A stretch of DNA of 52,061 bases from Candidatus Uhrbacteria bacterium (GCA_016929435.1 JAFGIV010000007.1:1-52061), one strand, 5' to 3'; positions 37,774-48,504 are shown, numbered from the stretch's first letter. Program-made: numbers and translations. Notes: generated by a model from the sequence alone, not told the origin.

Positions 37774-39513
37774 CTATTCCTTGGTGATCCGCATGATCTC
37801 CTCCATGGTCGTCAGGCCCTCCAGCACCTTTATCAGCCCGTCCTCCTTCATGCTTATCATCCCGTTCTTCCTGTTGGCTTCCTGGACCTTCGGTATGGGG
37901 AATCCGCTGTTTATCAGTTCCCTCATTCCGGCGTCAAAGGGCATCAGTTCGGCCACGGCCACCCGGCCGCTGTATCCGGTATCGTTGCACCGCAGGCATC
38001 CCCTTCCCCGATAGACCTTCAGTTTCGGCCCGCTCATGTCTATGTGGGAAAGGTAGCTTTTCGGAACCGCCTCCAGGCCCTTCCTGATCTGGGCCTCCAC
38101 TTCGGGCGGCAGCTCCTGCTCGGCCTTGCACCGTTCGCATATCTTCCGGGCCAGCCGCTGGGCAATGGCCAGGTTCATGGTGGCGGAAAGCAGGAACGGC
38201 TCGACATGCATGTCGATGAGGCGCGGCACCACGCCCAAGGCATCGTTGGTATGCAGGGTGGAGAAGATCAGGTGACCGGTGAGCGCCGCATGGACTGCCA
38301 GCTCCCCGGTCTCGGTGTCGCGAATCTCCCCGACCATGATGATGTTTGGGTCCTGGCGAAGAAGGGACCGCAGGCCGGCGGCAAAGGTAAACCCGACTTC
38401 AGGCCGCACCTGGGACTGGTTAACCCCCCGGATCTGGTATTCCACGGGATCCTCCAGGGTTGAGATGTTGACCCTCTCCTCGTTCCTCATGTTCAGGATG
38501 GTGAACAGGGTGGTGGATTTTCCGGAACCGGTAGGGCCGGTAATGAGGAACATCCCGTGCGGCTTCTGGATCTCCTGCTGGATGATCTCCACGTACTGCC
38601 GCCGGAAACCGAGCTGCTCAAGCAGGGGAACGCCCTTGGTGGTGTCCAGGATACGCATCACGACCTTCTCCTCCTCGGTCATCGGCAGGGTGGAGACGCG
38701 AAAATCTATCTGCTTGTCCCCGAAGGTCTCCCGGATCCTTCCGTCCTGCGGCACCCGCGTCTCGTCCAGCTTCAGGTTGGCCAGGACCTTGATGCGGGCC
38801 ACTAGGGAATTGTGGACGTATTTCGGGACCTTCAGGGACGTCCGGAGCACGCCATCGACGCGGTAGCGGACCCGGGTCTCTTCCCCGAAAGGCTCGATGT
38901 GGATGTCCGAGGCCCCACCCTCCACGGCATGGCGCATGACAACGGAAACGATCCTGGAAACCGGCGCACCCTTTATGACATCGCTCAGGTCAATTTCGCC
39001 CTCCTTTTCCGCCTTGGGCTTTTCGACCAGCTTGTCCTTGGCCACCTCTAGGGCCTTGGCGACCTCCTTTCCGATTTCCTCGTACTTCTTCAGGGCATGA
39101 CGGAAGGAAGCCTGGGAGATTATGTGGTATTTCGGGCGGAAGCCGCTGGCTTGAGACAAAAAATCAATCGCCTGGACAGCGGTCATGTCCCGCGGGTCGA
39201 TCATGCCTACGCTGACGGAATCCCCTTCCCTGGCAAAGGCGATGGACCGGGTGTTCTCGGCCACAGGCTTGGATATCAGCTTGATGACCTCCGGATCAAT
39301 CTCGTGACCGACCAGATCGGTGTAGGGAACGTTAAGCAGGGTGGCCTGCCCCTTCACCAGCAGCTCGTCGTCAACGATCCGGCTCTTGCGGAGCGTCTCG
39401 TCCGCCGTTTCCCCGGCCTGAGCGGCCTTTTCCCCAATTTGTCTGAACTGCTCGTCGGTGACGTGCCCGGATTCGAGCATTATCTCCAGCAGTTCGTTTC
39501 CGGTTCTGTTCAT
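37774..39513 (-). CDS. pilB: Type IV pilus assembly ATPase PilB/GspE
   Basis: GPTGSGKSTTLFTILNM, ASDIHIEPF, IMVGEIRDTETGELAVHAALTGH, CxxC pairs near C-terminus. Confidence 0.95.
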   Translation of the reverse strand: MNRTGNELLEIMLESGHVTDEQFRQIGEKAAQAGETADETLRKSRIVDDELLVKGQATLLNVPYTDLVGHEIDPEVIKLISKPVAENTRSIAFAREGDSVSVGMIDPRDMTAVQAIDFLSQASGFRPKYHIISQASFRHALKKYEEIGKEVAKALEVAKDKLVEKPKAEKEGEIDLSDVIKGAPVSRIVSVVMRHAVEGGASDIHIEPFGEETRVRYRVDGVLRTSLKVPKYVHNSLVARIKVLANLKLDETRVPQDGRIRETFGDKQIDFRVSTLPMTEEEKVVMRILDTTKGVPLLEQLGFRRQYVEIIQQEIQKPHGMFLITGPTGSGKSTTLFTILNMRNEERVNISTLEDPVEYQIRGVNQSQVRPEVGFTFAAGLRSLLRQDPNIIMVGEIRDTETGELAVHAALTGHLIFSTLHTNDALGVVPRLIDMHVEPFLLSATMNLAIAQRLARKICERCKAEQELPPEVEAQIRKGLEAVPKSYLSHIDMSGPKLKVYRGRGCLRCNDTGYSGRVAVAELMPFDAGMRELINSGFPIPKVQEANRKNGMISMKEDGLIKVLEGLTTMEEIMRITKE

Positions 39514-39526
39514 GTCTTTGTGTCCC

Positions 39527-39832
39527 TTATTCCTCCACTTCCATCTTCGGGGACGGACGTCGGTAGTCCTCCCCCGCCGTATCCGGTACGGTCACCCCGT
39601 AATCCGGTCCGTAATGCCGAAGCGACTTGAAATCCGTGCGCTGAAAGATCCGGCCGTCGATCGAAACAGGATCGCTGGGACGGGCACCGACAGCGGCACG
39701 GCCGACCGCCTGATCCGGTTTGGGCAACAGCCGATCCCGGTAACTGAAGGTCAAAACCGCCAGCAGGACGATGATGATCGCCCCGATGACCCCCAACTGT
39801 ATTCGATCCTTCCTTGACATGGCCATAGTCCG
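39527..39832 (-). CDS. Hypothetical single-TM protein in the pilus operon (PilP-position)
   Basis: MAMSRKDRIQLGVIGAIIIVLLAVLTF; position after pilO. Confidence 0.6.
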   Translation of the reverse strand, partial: RTMAMSRKDRIQLGVIGAIIIVLLAVLTFSYRDRLLPKPDQAVGRAAVGARPSDPVSIDGRIFQRTDFKSLRHYGPDYGVTVPDTAGEDYRRPSPKMEVEE

Positions 39833-39848
39833 TGCTCGGTTCGTGGGG

Positions 39849-40460
39849 CTATTTGACGGTTCCCCCAACGGTCTTTCCGGAAACCATCCGGTATGCCTTC
39901 ATGGTGAACTGGTAGCGGCCGTTATCCGGCGAATGGCCGGTCTGGACGATATCCAACAGCCGCTCCAGGTTCTGAAGGTCACCCATCAGGTTCTTGAAAT
40001 CCAGGTAGTTGCCGCCGGAAAACGATACCGTAACCCGCAGGGCCTGAAGCCCGTCGGCGGCCGGTTCACCGACGGACATGTCCACGACCTCCATGGACAC
40101 GGCGTTCCTTTCGGCGATCTCCTCCAGCTGGACCACCAGTTCGGGAAAATCAAGGCCTTCAGGCACCATGTGCCTGACCCGGTCACGGTATTCCTCCGGC
40201 ACCGCCTGATAGGCCTTCAATCCGGCTTCAACCCGCTCGATATAGGCCTGGTCTTCGGCAATGCGGCCCTTCAGGGCAGTGAAGTCGTAGCTGCCTCCCG
40301 GCATCAGCGGGGCAATCTTCGGGGAAAAAACCAGGAACCAGGCTCCGGCCACATAGGCCACGACCAGGAATGCGGCAATCGCCGGAAGCCAGGCCGCCAA
40401 TACCCTCCTGATCCGTTCCCCTTTCGGCACCGCTATCTTTTTTCCTTTGTCTTCCGGCAT
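39849..40460 (-). CDS. pilO: PilO-like type IV pilus assembly protein
   Basis: Single N-terminal TM, length and position in pilMNO order. Confidence 0.7.
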   Translation of the reverse strand: MPEDKGKKIAVPKGERIRRVLAAWLPAIAAFLVVAYVAGAWFLVFSPKIAPLMPGGSYDFTALKGRIAEDQAYIERVEAGLKAYQAVPEEYRDRVRHMVPEGLDFPELVVQLEEIAERNAVSMEVVDMSVGEPAADGLQALRVTVSFSGGNYLDFKNLMGDLQNLERLLDIVQTGHSPDNGRYQFTMKAYRMVSGKTVGGTVK

Positions 40461-40461
40461 A

Positions 40462-41145
40462 TCATTCCCCTTTCGTTTCCCGAACGGACGGGTGTCCTGT
40501 CCAGACCTTCGGATCCACGGTCAGTATGACGGTCGCATAAACTCCGGACATCAGGCCGTCCTTGTTCACGTCACCGGCCACTGAGGTGTTCCTCATCTGA
40601 AGGACCTCGTTCAGGCCGCTGAAATGGATCAGCTGCTGGGCCATGGCCCGATACTTCGGGGCCCTGACGTCCAGGGAAACCAACCCGCTGTCCGTGTCAA
40701 CCGTCATCCGGTCATACCTTATTCCGCCAAGGGTATTGGACTCCAGGAACTCGATCAGCTCGGTCGGGTAGCGGTGGCGGTCCAAGACCTTGGCGGCCAG
40801 TCCCAACTGACGGCTGAAGCGCATGGCCTCCCCCATCTCCAGCTCCTTGGCCTCGGCCTCTGATGCCACGGCTTCCTGCTGCCGCTCCAACTGGACCTTT
40901 TCCCCTGACTTGGCCTCCAGGCGGCGATTCAGCACGTAATATCCGACCAGGATGCCGACTGTCACGACGACTAGGGCCATGACCGTCCCCAACAGCCTGA
41001 GCCTGAAATCCGGCCCTTCCTGACCAAGAAGGTCCTTTGGAACCAGGGAAACCCGCAAGCCGGAAAAGGCCTCGGAAATCCCCGATTTCCTGACCGTCGA
41101 TTCCTGGCTTCCGCCCTTTATTTCGGTGGTTAAGTCTTCCGTCAT
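40462..41145 (-). CDS. pilN: PilN-like type IV pilus assembly protein
   Basis: Single TM plus coiled-coil, position after pilM. Confidence 0.75.
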   Translation of the reverse strand: MTEDLTTEIKGGSQESTVRKSGISEAFSGLRVSLVPKDLLGQEGPDFRLRLLGTVMALVVVTVGILVGYYVLNRRLEAKSGEKVQLERQQEAVASEAEAKELEMGEAMRFSRQLGLAAKVLDRHRYPTELIEFLESNTLGGIRYDRMTVDTDSGLVSLDVRAPKYRAMAQQLIHFSGLNEVLQMRNTSVAGDVNKDGLMSGVYATVILTVDPKVWTGHPSVRETKGE

Positions 41146-41151
41146 AGGACG

Positions 41152-42255
41152 TCAGTCGATGTCACGCATCGCCAAGCCGACACTGACGGCATAGCGGTAT
41201 CCGATCTCGTCGAGTACGGGCCGAAGGCCCTCCGGATAGACTATCCTGGCCCACGGGTCGCCGACATAGACCTTGGTCGAAAGCTTCCCCTCCAGGTGGG
41301 AGATGAGCGACGGGAGGGCCGAGGCGCCGCCGGTGACGATTACCCGTTCCACCGTTTTCACGGACTGGCCCTCTCCCTGTTCGGCATACAGGCCCATGGA
41401 ATACTGGAGTTCCGTCAGCATCGGCATGACCGTATCGGCAAAAATCTTCGGCAGCTCTTCCCCGGGGTACAGGCTGGAAACGCCCTTGATGTCGCACTTC
41501 ATCCTTTCCGCCTCCTGCAGCTCGATGCTTAGGCTCTGGCTCATGGCCCGGGTAAAGGAGTTGCCGCCCATGTCCAGGCTCCGGGCCACGTACGGAATGC
41601 CGTTCTCGACAATGACTATGTTCGTCCGGACCGAACCGATGTCAACGATCATGGTAATGGAACGGTCCTTCCCGATCAGGGACCTTATCAGGGGGAAGGT
41701 TTCGGTCTCCAGACTGACCATCTCCAGGCCGGCCGCCCGAAAAATGCCGACATACCTCTGGACCAGGCTGCGGGAGGCGCCGGTAATAAGGACCTGGTTG
41801 GATATTTTCGGCTTCTGCCCCGTCTCCTCCTCTTTCTTGGCGGCCACCGGCCTAACGGCGGCAACCTGGGGGATTACCTTGAAGTCCAACACCATGTCCT
41901 CCAGCGGCAGGGGGATCAGTTTCCTGGCCTGGGCCGTAACGGTTTCCCGGAAATCCTTGTCCTCCGGCGACTTCTGAACCGTCACCACGGAACTGAATAC
42001 GGAAGATATGGGCAGGCTGGCCACGGCCTTGGTGGTGGTGGTCCGTGCCTGACGGCATATCTCCTTCAGCAGCTTGGCGGATTCCTTCTCATCGGTCATG
42101 GGCGGAAACGGGTCGTTTCCCGGGTGGTTTTCGCTGAAACCGTAGGTCACCAACCGGGCCCTTCCCTTCTCATTGCACAATTCGACGATCTTGGTGCCGC
42201 CCATCCCGATATCCACGCCAATGAAATTGTTCTTTCCCTTTCCGAACAGACCCAT
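41152..42255 (-). CDS. pilM: Type IV pilus assembly protein PilM
   Basis: FIGVDIGMGGTKIVEL, VDIGSVRTNIVIVENG, IVTGGASALPSL actin-like fold motifs. Confidence 0.92.
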   Translation of the reverse strand: MGLFGKGKNNFIGVDIGMGGTKIVELCNEKGRARLVTYGFSENHPGNDPFPPMTDEKESAKLLKEICRQARTTTTKAVASLPISSVFSSVVTVQKSPEDKDFRETVTAQARKLIPLPLEDMVLDFKVIPQVAAVRPVAAKKEEETGQKPKISNQVLITGASRSLVQRYVGIFRAAGLEMVSLETETFPLIRSLIGKDRSITMIVDIGSVRTNIVIVENGIPYVARSLDMGGNSFTRAMSQSLSIELQEAERMKCDIKGVSSLYPGEELPKIFADTVMPMLTELQYSMGLYAEQGEGQSVKTVERVIVTGGASALPSLISHLEGKLSTKVYVGDPWARIVYPEGLRPVLDEIGYRYAVSVGLAMRDID

Positions 42256-42331
42256 AGTTTTTTCTGGTGCTCTAGTGACTTTTCTTTATTATACAGGCTA
42301 AACCGCCGGAGGCATAGGGACAGCCTGCGGA

Positions 42332-45300
42332 TTACGGTAACGGGGGGGCCGCCCCGTATACCGGCAGGGATTTCGAAAGGTCACCGAATCCCGGCGGCGG
42401 GTTAAGTATGGCCCGTCCGTCATATTCGAACCGCTCCGAACCCCGCTCCTCGCTCCGGTAGGACCGGCTCAAGTGGAACTGCCTGGCCAAAAGGAGGCCC
42501 TTGACCGTCAGCGGTTCGGGGCTGTCGGTAGCCGGCGGCGCCACGGTATAGAAACCGCCCTGACCGGCCGAAAAGAAGGCCCCGGCCAGATCGGTAACGT
42601 CCTCATCCACGTAGATGTTGCCGCCGGACCGGTCTTCCCGGTCAATCGCCATCCAGCCGACCGAAGCGACCTGCCGGACTGACTGCAAACCCACGAAATG
42701 GACGGGCTGGTATTCCACGTTCCCGCGGAAGGTGATCGATCCGCCCCTGACGACGACCGTACCGCTGGCGTCCACGGTGTCGGAAACCGAATCCGGAACC
42801 GTAACGTCGGAAAGGACCTCAAGATCCTCCCCCTCGATGAGATATACCTTCCCTCCCAGCGGCTGCCCGCTGAACGCCGGAAAAACGCCGCCGAAATCCG
42901 CGGCCCGAACCCGCACCACTTCCCCATACCTTCCGTCCAGCAGCCCCGCCATGTCTATCCGGCCCAAAGCCGTGCTGAAGTGGTTGATGCTACCGGGCCG
43001 TTCCAGGACCGTCAAGCGGTCCAGTTCGGTGTCAATATCCGTTTTCGGGCAGAGTTCGGTCCGGAAGGTCGGCTGGCCGTTGGTTGTCTCGATCAGCCCC
43101 TTGGCCGTGATGCAGAAGGTGGCGTTAAACCGGTTTTCCGGCGGAACCTCCCGGAAACGGATATGGCTGCCGGAACGGACATTCCCGCGGGGTGCCTCCA
43201 CCCAGGGGAATATGAGGCTGATGCACCTTTCGGCCCCCGCACAGATGTCCCCGAAACCCTCCACGCAATCCGCGTCAACATGGCAGGCATCGATCAGCAT
43301 GTCCCCGTCCCGGTCCTGCGGCTGGCCGGCGGAATCGAAACACTGACCCTCAATCGGGCAGTCCGGATCGCCGAAACAGACGAACCCGGTAACCTCACAC
43401 AGACCCCAATCCGTCCGACAGGACTGTTGGGACCAGGAATCGCCTGACTCGTCGGTTGCCCATGTCGGGGCCGGACAGCAGGTCGGGTCGTTCTCGTCCA
43501 GGCAACAGCCGCTTTCGGCGGAAAGGGCACAGCTGTCGGGCGTCACCGGATCGTCCGGGACATACCCGTAGGAGTACCAGCTGCAGGCATAGTCCCGGTC
43601 CTTATCGCAACGGCCCAACTGGGTGCAGCTGTCACCGATGCCGTCAAGGTTCCAGTCCTCCTGCCCGGGATTCTCCAGGCCGACACAGTTGTCGCACGGG
43701 CGGTAGGCGGGTCCGTATTCGGTCGAACCCGCGTAAAGGTCGGTGTAATACCCCTCCGTAGCCCTGTCGCCGTCAAAATCCGCCCAATGGCAGGGGTTAT
43801 ACCCCTCACCCTCGTCCGGTGTCGGCAGGGTCCGACAGATGTAGAACTCCCGCCGTTCTGACGCCACCGAATTCCCGTCCGCATCGCTGATGCCGACCTG
43901 CACGAAATAGTGGGTATCCGGGTTGTGGTTCTGGTCCGACAGGGACACTGACGAAAGGTCAATGCTGTCCTGGCATATCGCCAGGTTTCCGGCTCCGGTA
44001 TCCGGGAAAGAGGCGGATCCGATCAGGGATCCGGCGCTGTCGGTGATTTCCACCCGACAGGGATTGCCTATGAAACCGACGTTGTTTGCGGCCGTAAAGC
44101 TGACGCTTAGGCCCATCTCCCGGTAGGCGGAACGGCCGGGATCGAAAAACGGCGACTGGTCGGAACCCAAACTTTCCGGCCGGGAAACCTTTAGCGGACC
44201 GTTAGCGATCGGCGTTACCGTAACCGGCACGGACAGGGGGGACGAATCGGCCCCGATGTTGTCCGCACCGTCCTCGGCCCCGGCGGTCAGGACCATCGTT
44301 CCCCTATTCCGGAACCGCATGGTCACGCCGTCGACTATGGGATCGATCACGCATTTTCCGCTGTCGGAAACGAAATTCCTGGTTCCGCCGTAATCCATGC
44401 CAAGACGGCAGCGGCAGATGCCGGAAGAGTCCAGCGGGTCGGGCTGGAAGGGGTCGGACGGCACTATCCGAATCTGCCGCTGCGCACCGTAGGGGACGGT
44501 CAGGCTGACCCCGTCCCAACCCTCCACCTCAATCCCATTCACGACCGGCGGGTTTTCCTCATAAACCCGGTTCCGGAAAATCCTCTCCCCGTATTCCGGC
44601 AGGCCGCTTCCCTTCGTGGCCGACAGGGAAACCGTAAACTCACGGGACGAGGTCGGTGACGCGGGAAGGTCGCAGGTGATGTCCAGGGACGGGTCGGTAA
44701 CCGGGGCAACGGCGTAGACCATCAGGGCCTTGCCCGGAACAACGGTCATGTTGAAAACGGACGGATTGCTGACCGTACAGGAAACATCGGCATAGGGATA
44801 GGCAAACTCGGTTCCGGAAGCCGTGCCGACAAAAACCGCAAAATCCGGGTAAGATCCTGTCCCCCGAATGGCGATCGTATGTTTTTGTCCGACCCTGGAG
44901 GCAGTCATGACATTGGCGCTGACCGAGGGGTCGGTTTCCGCGATCCAGACCGGGCCGCTGTAGTCCGGCACGGATTGGCAGGCGGAAACCTGCCAATCCA
45001 TCGGAGCGCAGGAAGCCTGCCCCCAACACCCCTCATCCAGGCAGTCGATTCCTCCCGCCGGCAGAAGGTCATCGCCGTCGTTGTCTGCCTGGTCAAAACA
45101 GGCTCCGCCGGTCTCCCCTCCTGACTGGCAGACATACCCGCCAGCGGTCGTGACTCCCTCACAATCCGGATCGCGGCAGTCGATCAGTCCGTCAGCGTCG
45201 TTATCCAAACCGTCCGAACACTGGCGGGACGGATCCCCGGAAGATTCGGTTGCCCGGCAATAGGCAGCACCGGACAGCTGGCCGGGCCTGTTCAGGCAAT

Positions 45301-46846
45301 CCGGATCGCGACAGTCCGCCCCCTCCCCGGTATCGTTGTCCAAACCGTCCGCACAGGCGTCGAAGCGGTAATCCTCGTGGTCCGGGCACCATTGGCAATG
45401 CCCGAATTTCCGCCGACAGTCGCTGTCGTCGCAATCCATGGGACCGTCCGCGTCGTTATCCGTAACGTCAGCGCAGAGGTTGATGCCCTGACCGAGGTCA
45501 AACTCCCGATCCGAACAGAAAACGTTGGGGTTGGAGGGGTTCTCCACCCCAATGCAGTCCGGATCGGCACAGTCGATCAGGTGATCCAGGTCATTGTCAA
45601 TCCCGTCGAAACACTGCCCAGGGGCATCCGATCCGTCGGCGGCCCGGTGCTCTACCGATGGGCAGGCCGGATCCCCGGCGCAGTCGTAGTCAAGGCAGTC
45701 CCGCCCGGTCGAATCGATCGCGTCATACTCGTCGTCCCCGAAGCTGGTGTCAACATCGTTGTCCCGGTCATCGGCACAAAGCCCGACCTCGCCCACCGGA
45801 CAGCCGTATTCAGGGTGCCGCCAGCATATCCGGGAACCCGGACTGTCCTGGACATCGAGCAGGAAACGGAAAACCGTCTCCGTGCCGTCCAGGAACTCCC
45901 GGTTGTCCCGGCAATCGGTCCGACCGTCCCCGTCGTTGTCGAAACCGTCACCGCAGGGATCCTGGCCGTTGAGGATGCCGGGCGGACCGTACTCGTTTCC
46001 GTATTGGCAATAGCCGGTGCAGGCCGTGCCGGAAAGGTTCAGCCGTCCGCAGCGCAGGTTGCAGTCGGGATCAAGACAGTCGGCCAAACCGTCCCCGTCG
46101 TTGTCGAAACCGTCGTGGCAGGTGGTTTCCGGAATCTCGCAGAGCAGGCCGGCATCCAGCGGGTGCCCCTGTTTCCCCACGCAACGGATGTCGGCGCAGT
46201 TCGGGTAATAGTCAAGGTCATTGTCGACGGGGTTGCCGCCGGACAGGTCAGCGCAGGTCAGTCCGGTATCGCCGATCGGCAAAAGCGATTCCGTCTCATC
46301 CCCGTTTCCCGGCGCACTGCCGTCAACGTAAAAACGCAGCCCGCTCCTGCTCCCGCTCGCTCCCAACTGGAAAACGTAAAGGCTGAAATCGTATGCCCCT
46401 TCCGACAGGCCGGCATAGTCCACGGACATCGCGAAATCAACATCGCACCCCCCCGGACAACCGGCTGAGGAGCGGCGCTCGTAGCCGTTCCTTCCGGAGG
46501 TGATGTCCGACTCCGGGGGAAGGAAATGGGTGCCGTTGGGGTTGGCGTAGGCCGAGGCCGAAACGAACGGCGGGACATCGAAAAGTATGAAGGAGAGCAT
46601 TTCGGTCGTCGGGCCGTAACTGCCGCCGTCGAACCGAATCCGGAATTTCCCGTCCGGATTGACGTGTTGGGTGTATTCGTAACGTATCGGCTGGCCGCCA
46701 ACGGTCAGGGAACCGGAGCAGACGTTTCCGTCGCAGGTCAGGGGCGCGACTATTGCCCTGGAGGAAGGGACGGAAAACGTAACCGACGCCAACAGGAGCG
46801 TGGCGAACGAGGCGACGGCGACCGTAAAAAACCCGGGATTCCTCAT
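42332..46846 (-). CDS. Giant (1504 aa) secreted Cys-rich protein with MopE-like/calcium-loop-like DNDxDG repeats
   Basis: Repeats such as CSDGLDNDADGLIDCRDPDC, CHDGFDNDGDGLADCLDPDC, CFDGIDNDLDHLIDCADPDC; N-terminal signal-like segment. Confidence 0.85.
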   Translation of the reverse strand: MRNPGFFTVAVASFATLLLASVTFSVPSSRAIVAPLTCDGNVCSGSLTVGGQPIRYEYTQHVNPDGKFRIRFDGGSYGPTTEMLSFILFDVPPFVSASAYANPNGTHFLPPESDITSGRNGYERRSSAGCPGGCDVDFAMSVDYAGLSEGAYDFSLYVFQLGASGSRSGLRFYVDGSAPGNGDETESLLPIGDTGLTCADLSGGNPVDNDLDYYPNCADIRCVGKQGHPLDAGLLCEIPETTCHDGFDNDGDGLADCLDPDCNLRCGRLNLSGTACTGYCQYGNEYGPPGILNGQDPCGDGFDNDGDGRTDCRDNREFLDGTETVFRFLLDVQDSPGSRICWRHPEYGCPVGEVGLCADDRDNDVDTSFGDDEYDAIDSTGRDCLDYDCAGDPACPSVEHRAADGSDAPGQCFDGIDNDLDHLIDCADPDCIGVENPSNPNVFCSDREFDLGQGINLCADVTDNDADGPMDCDDSDCRRKFGHCQWCPDHEDYRFDACADGLDNDTGEGADCRDPDCLNRPGQLSGAAYCRATESSGDPSRQCSDGLDNDADGLIDCRDPDCEGVTTAGGYVCQSGGETGGACFDQADNDGDDLLPAGGIDCLDEGCWGQASCAPMDWQVSACQSVPDYSGPVWIAETDPSVSANVMTASRVGQKHTIAIRGTGSYPDFAVFVGTASGTEFAYPYADVSCTVSNPSVFNMTVVPGKALMVYAVAPVTDPSLDITCDLPASPTSSREFTVSLSATKGSGLPEYGERIFRNRVYEENPPVVNGIEVEGWDGVSLTVPYGAQRQIRIVPSDPFQPDPLDSSGICRCRLGMDYGGTRNFVSDSGKCVIDPIVDGVTMRFRNRGTMVLTAGAEDGADNIGADSSPLSVPVTVTPIANGPLKVSRPESLGSDQSPFFDPGRSAYREMGLSVSFTAANNVGFIGNPCRVEITDSAGSLIGSASFPDTGAGNLAICQDSIDLSSVSLSDQNHNPDTHYFVQVGISDADGNSVASERREFYICRTLPTPDEGEGYNPCHWADFDGDRATEGYYTDLYAGSTEYGPAYRPCDNCVGLENPGQEDWNLDGIGDSCTQLGRCDKDRDYACSWYSYGYVPDDPVTPDSCALSAESGCCLDENDPTCCPAPTWATDESGDSWSQQSCRTDWGLCEVTGFVCFGDPDCPIEGQCFDSAGQPQDRDGDMLIDACHVDADCVEGFGDICAGAERCISLIFPWVEAPRGNVRSGSHIRFREVPPENRFNATFCITAKGLIETTNGQPTFRTELCPKTDIDTELDRLTVLERPGSINHFSTALGRIDMAGLLDGRYGEVVRVRAADFGGVFPAFSGQPLGGKVYLIEGEDLEVLSDVTVPDSVSDTVDASGTVVVRGGSITFRGNVEYQPVHFVGLQSVRQVASVGWMAIDREDRSGGNIYVDEDVTDLAGAFFSAGQGGFYTVAPPATDSPEPLTVKGLLLARQFHLSRSYRSEERGSERFEYDGRAILNPPPGFGDLSKSLPVYGAAPPLP

Positions 46847-48504
46847 GGCTGGTTCACCCTAATTACCCGATTGCGCCCGGTGCAGCACAGGTCACCGGGG
46901 GTATAGGCGGGATCGTCACAGTCGTAATATCCGTCGTTATCCGACCCGTACAGGCATTCCATTCCGCCTACGACCCGATTCTGCCTGGTGCAGCAGATGT
47001 CCCCCACCTCATATCCCGGCGAATCGCAGCGGCCAATGGTCGATTCCGCCTCCTGCCAATCGCAATTCAGGGCCGGATGCTCGATGCAGTCCACCGACAG
47101 GCTGCGGCAAAACGGATCCAGGCAATCGGTCAGGCCGTTGCCGTCGTCATCGATGCCGTTGACGCATTCCCGCTCGATCGGAATTGCCTTGTTCATGGCC
47201 ATGCTGAAGGTGGCGTTTCCCGCGAAATCGCACCGGGCCGAATTTTGAAAAAACTCCCCCTCGAACTGGGCGTAGCACTTCACCGCCCGATAGAAATCCT
47301 CGCTGGGCCCGAACAGGGTCCATTCGTTGTGGTGCGCATAGAACGGCAGGCGGCCGGTATCCAGGACAATGTCCCGGCAGAAACCGGATCCGCCCGGAAT
47401 GCCGAAATCGCAGACCTGACCGGAATCGCAGGCCGAATCCCCCGTACAGGCGGCCGGGGTCGGTTCCCCCGCCAGGTAACAGCCATCCACGAACCAAAGG
47501 GTATTGCCCTGGATCGGATCGGTACCGGGCTGGGCCGGGTTCCTGATGCCGTCCGCCTCGGATACCGAACCGTAAAAGACCGCGTCCGAACCGTTGGCCG
47601 GTTCGGTCTGGAATGTCCGCCCCAAAACCACCGTGTCCCCGTTCGGTTTAAGGAGGTCACACCGCAGCATGTATCCGATCGGGGCGAACACGTCCTCCAC
47701 GGTAACGGAATAGTCCGAGGGGTGGACTCCGGGAACCGGGGAATTGGCCGGCTCGAATATCCCCTGCGGACGCCTGACCTCCCCGACGAACGGCGGGGTC
47801 CAGTCGGTCTCCGCAAGGCTCCAGTCGATCCACCCCAAACCGGTACCGTCGTCATTGCCGCTCCAGGCCCAGTGGCCGGGATAGGCCGCGGCCGGAGCCG
47901 GCGGGTCGTCACATTCGTCCGGATCGCAAAAGGATCCGGTTTCCGGATCAAGGGCAACATAGAAAAACCGGCCGGTTCCCGCTTCCGGATCGCAGGCCTT
48001 CACCGACGGGTCACCGTTGTCGCAATTAAGGGAAATCCAGCCGCCTTCAGCCTCCCCGACGACGCGGGCCCAACCGTAAAGCCTGCCGTAGGGTGAATCC
48101 GGATCGGCCTGGACCCATTCGGCGTAATTGCCGGCCATGCCCTCGGGGTTGGGGATCGGGTTGCCGGACTTGTCCGTCAGCCCGTCGCAGGCCTTGCCGA
48201 AACATATCCAGCCGAAATTGTTCGACCAGGCAAAGCCGCTGATCGGCGCCCGCATGTAGGTCTGGCCGTCAGCCGGATCGAACAGGAAGACCGGGGAACC
48301 TATTTCCACGCCGTAATCCGAAGCGGCACAGGTGCCGCCGTTCTCGCAGTTCATGGAGATCCAACCGGCCACGGATGACCAAAGGTATCCGCGGATGGCG
48401 CTTCCGGCCAGGGCCGGTTCCGATCCGAAAAAAAACAAGCAGATGGCGACTGCGGAAAAAATCGCCAGGAACCTGATTTTCACGGCAGGGATGACGGTAG
48501 GCAT
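46843..48504 (-). CDS. Secreted surface protein with G-x-W/AWS...GWIS repeats plus DNDG-type repeats
   Basis: GYLWSSVAGWISMNC, GFAWSNNFGWICFG, GGWISLNCDNG, CVNGIDDDGNGLTDCLDPFC; ATGA overlap with the next gene. Confidence 0.8.
   Translation of the reverse strand: MPTVIPAVKIRFLAIFSAVAICLFFFGSEPALAGSAIRGYLWSSVAGWISMNCENGGTCAASDYGVEIGSPVFLFDPADGQTYMRAPISGFAWSNNFGWICFGKACDGLTDKSGNPIPNPEGMAGNYAEWVQADPDSPYGRLYGWARVVGEAEGGWISLNCDNGDPSVKACDPEAGTGRFFYVALDPETGSFCDPDECDDPPAPAAAYPGHWAWSGNDDGTGLGWIDWSLAETDWTPPFVGEVRRPQGIFEPANSPVPGVHPSDYSVTVEDVFAPIGYMLRCDLLKPNGDTVVLGRTFQTEPANGSDAVFYGSVSEADGIRNPAQPGTDPIQGNTLWFVDGCYLAGEPTPAACTGDSACDSGQVCDFGIPGGSGFCRDIVLDTGRLPFYAHHNEWTLFGPSEDFYRAVKCYAQFEGEFFQNSARCDFAGNATFSMAMNKAIPIERECVNGIDDDGNGLTDCLDPFCRSLSVDCIEHPALNCDWQEAESTIGRCDSPGYEVGDICCTRQNRVVGGMECLYGSDNDGYYDCDDPAYTPGDLCCTGRNRVIRVNQP

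Noticed and set aside
37774-39513. PilB ATPase as a PilT retraction motor
   Set aside because: N-terminal extension and Cys-rich insertion near the C-terminus fit the PilB/GspE assembly ATPase rather than PilT.
45377-46468. 363-aa plus-strand ORF opposite the giant Cys-rich gene
   Set aside because: Antisense shadow of the repeated DNDxDG codons; Val/Pro/Arg-rich with no recognisable domain, while the minus-strand frame has clear protein repeats.
47077-48096. 339-aa plus-strand ORF opposite the GWIS-repeat protein
   Set aside because: Shadow of the repeat-containing minus-strand gene.
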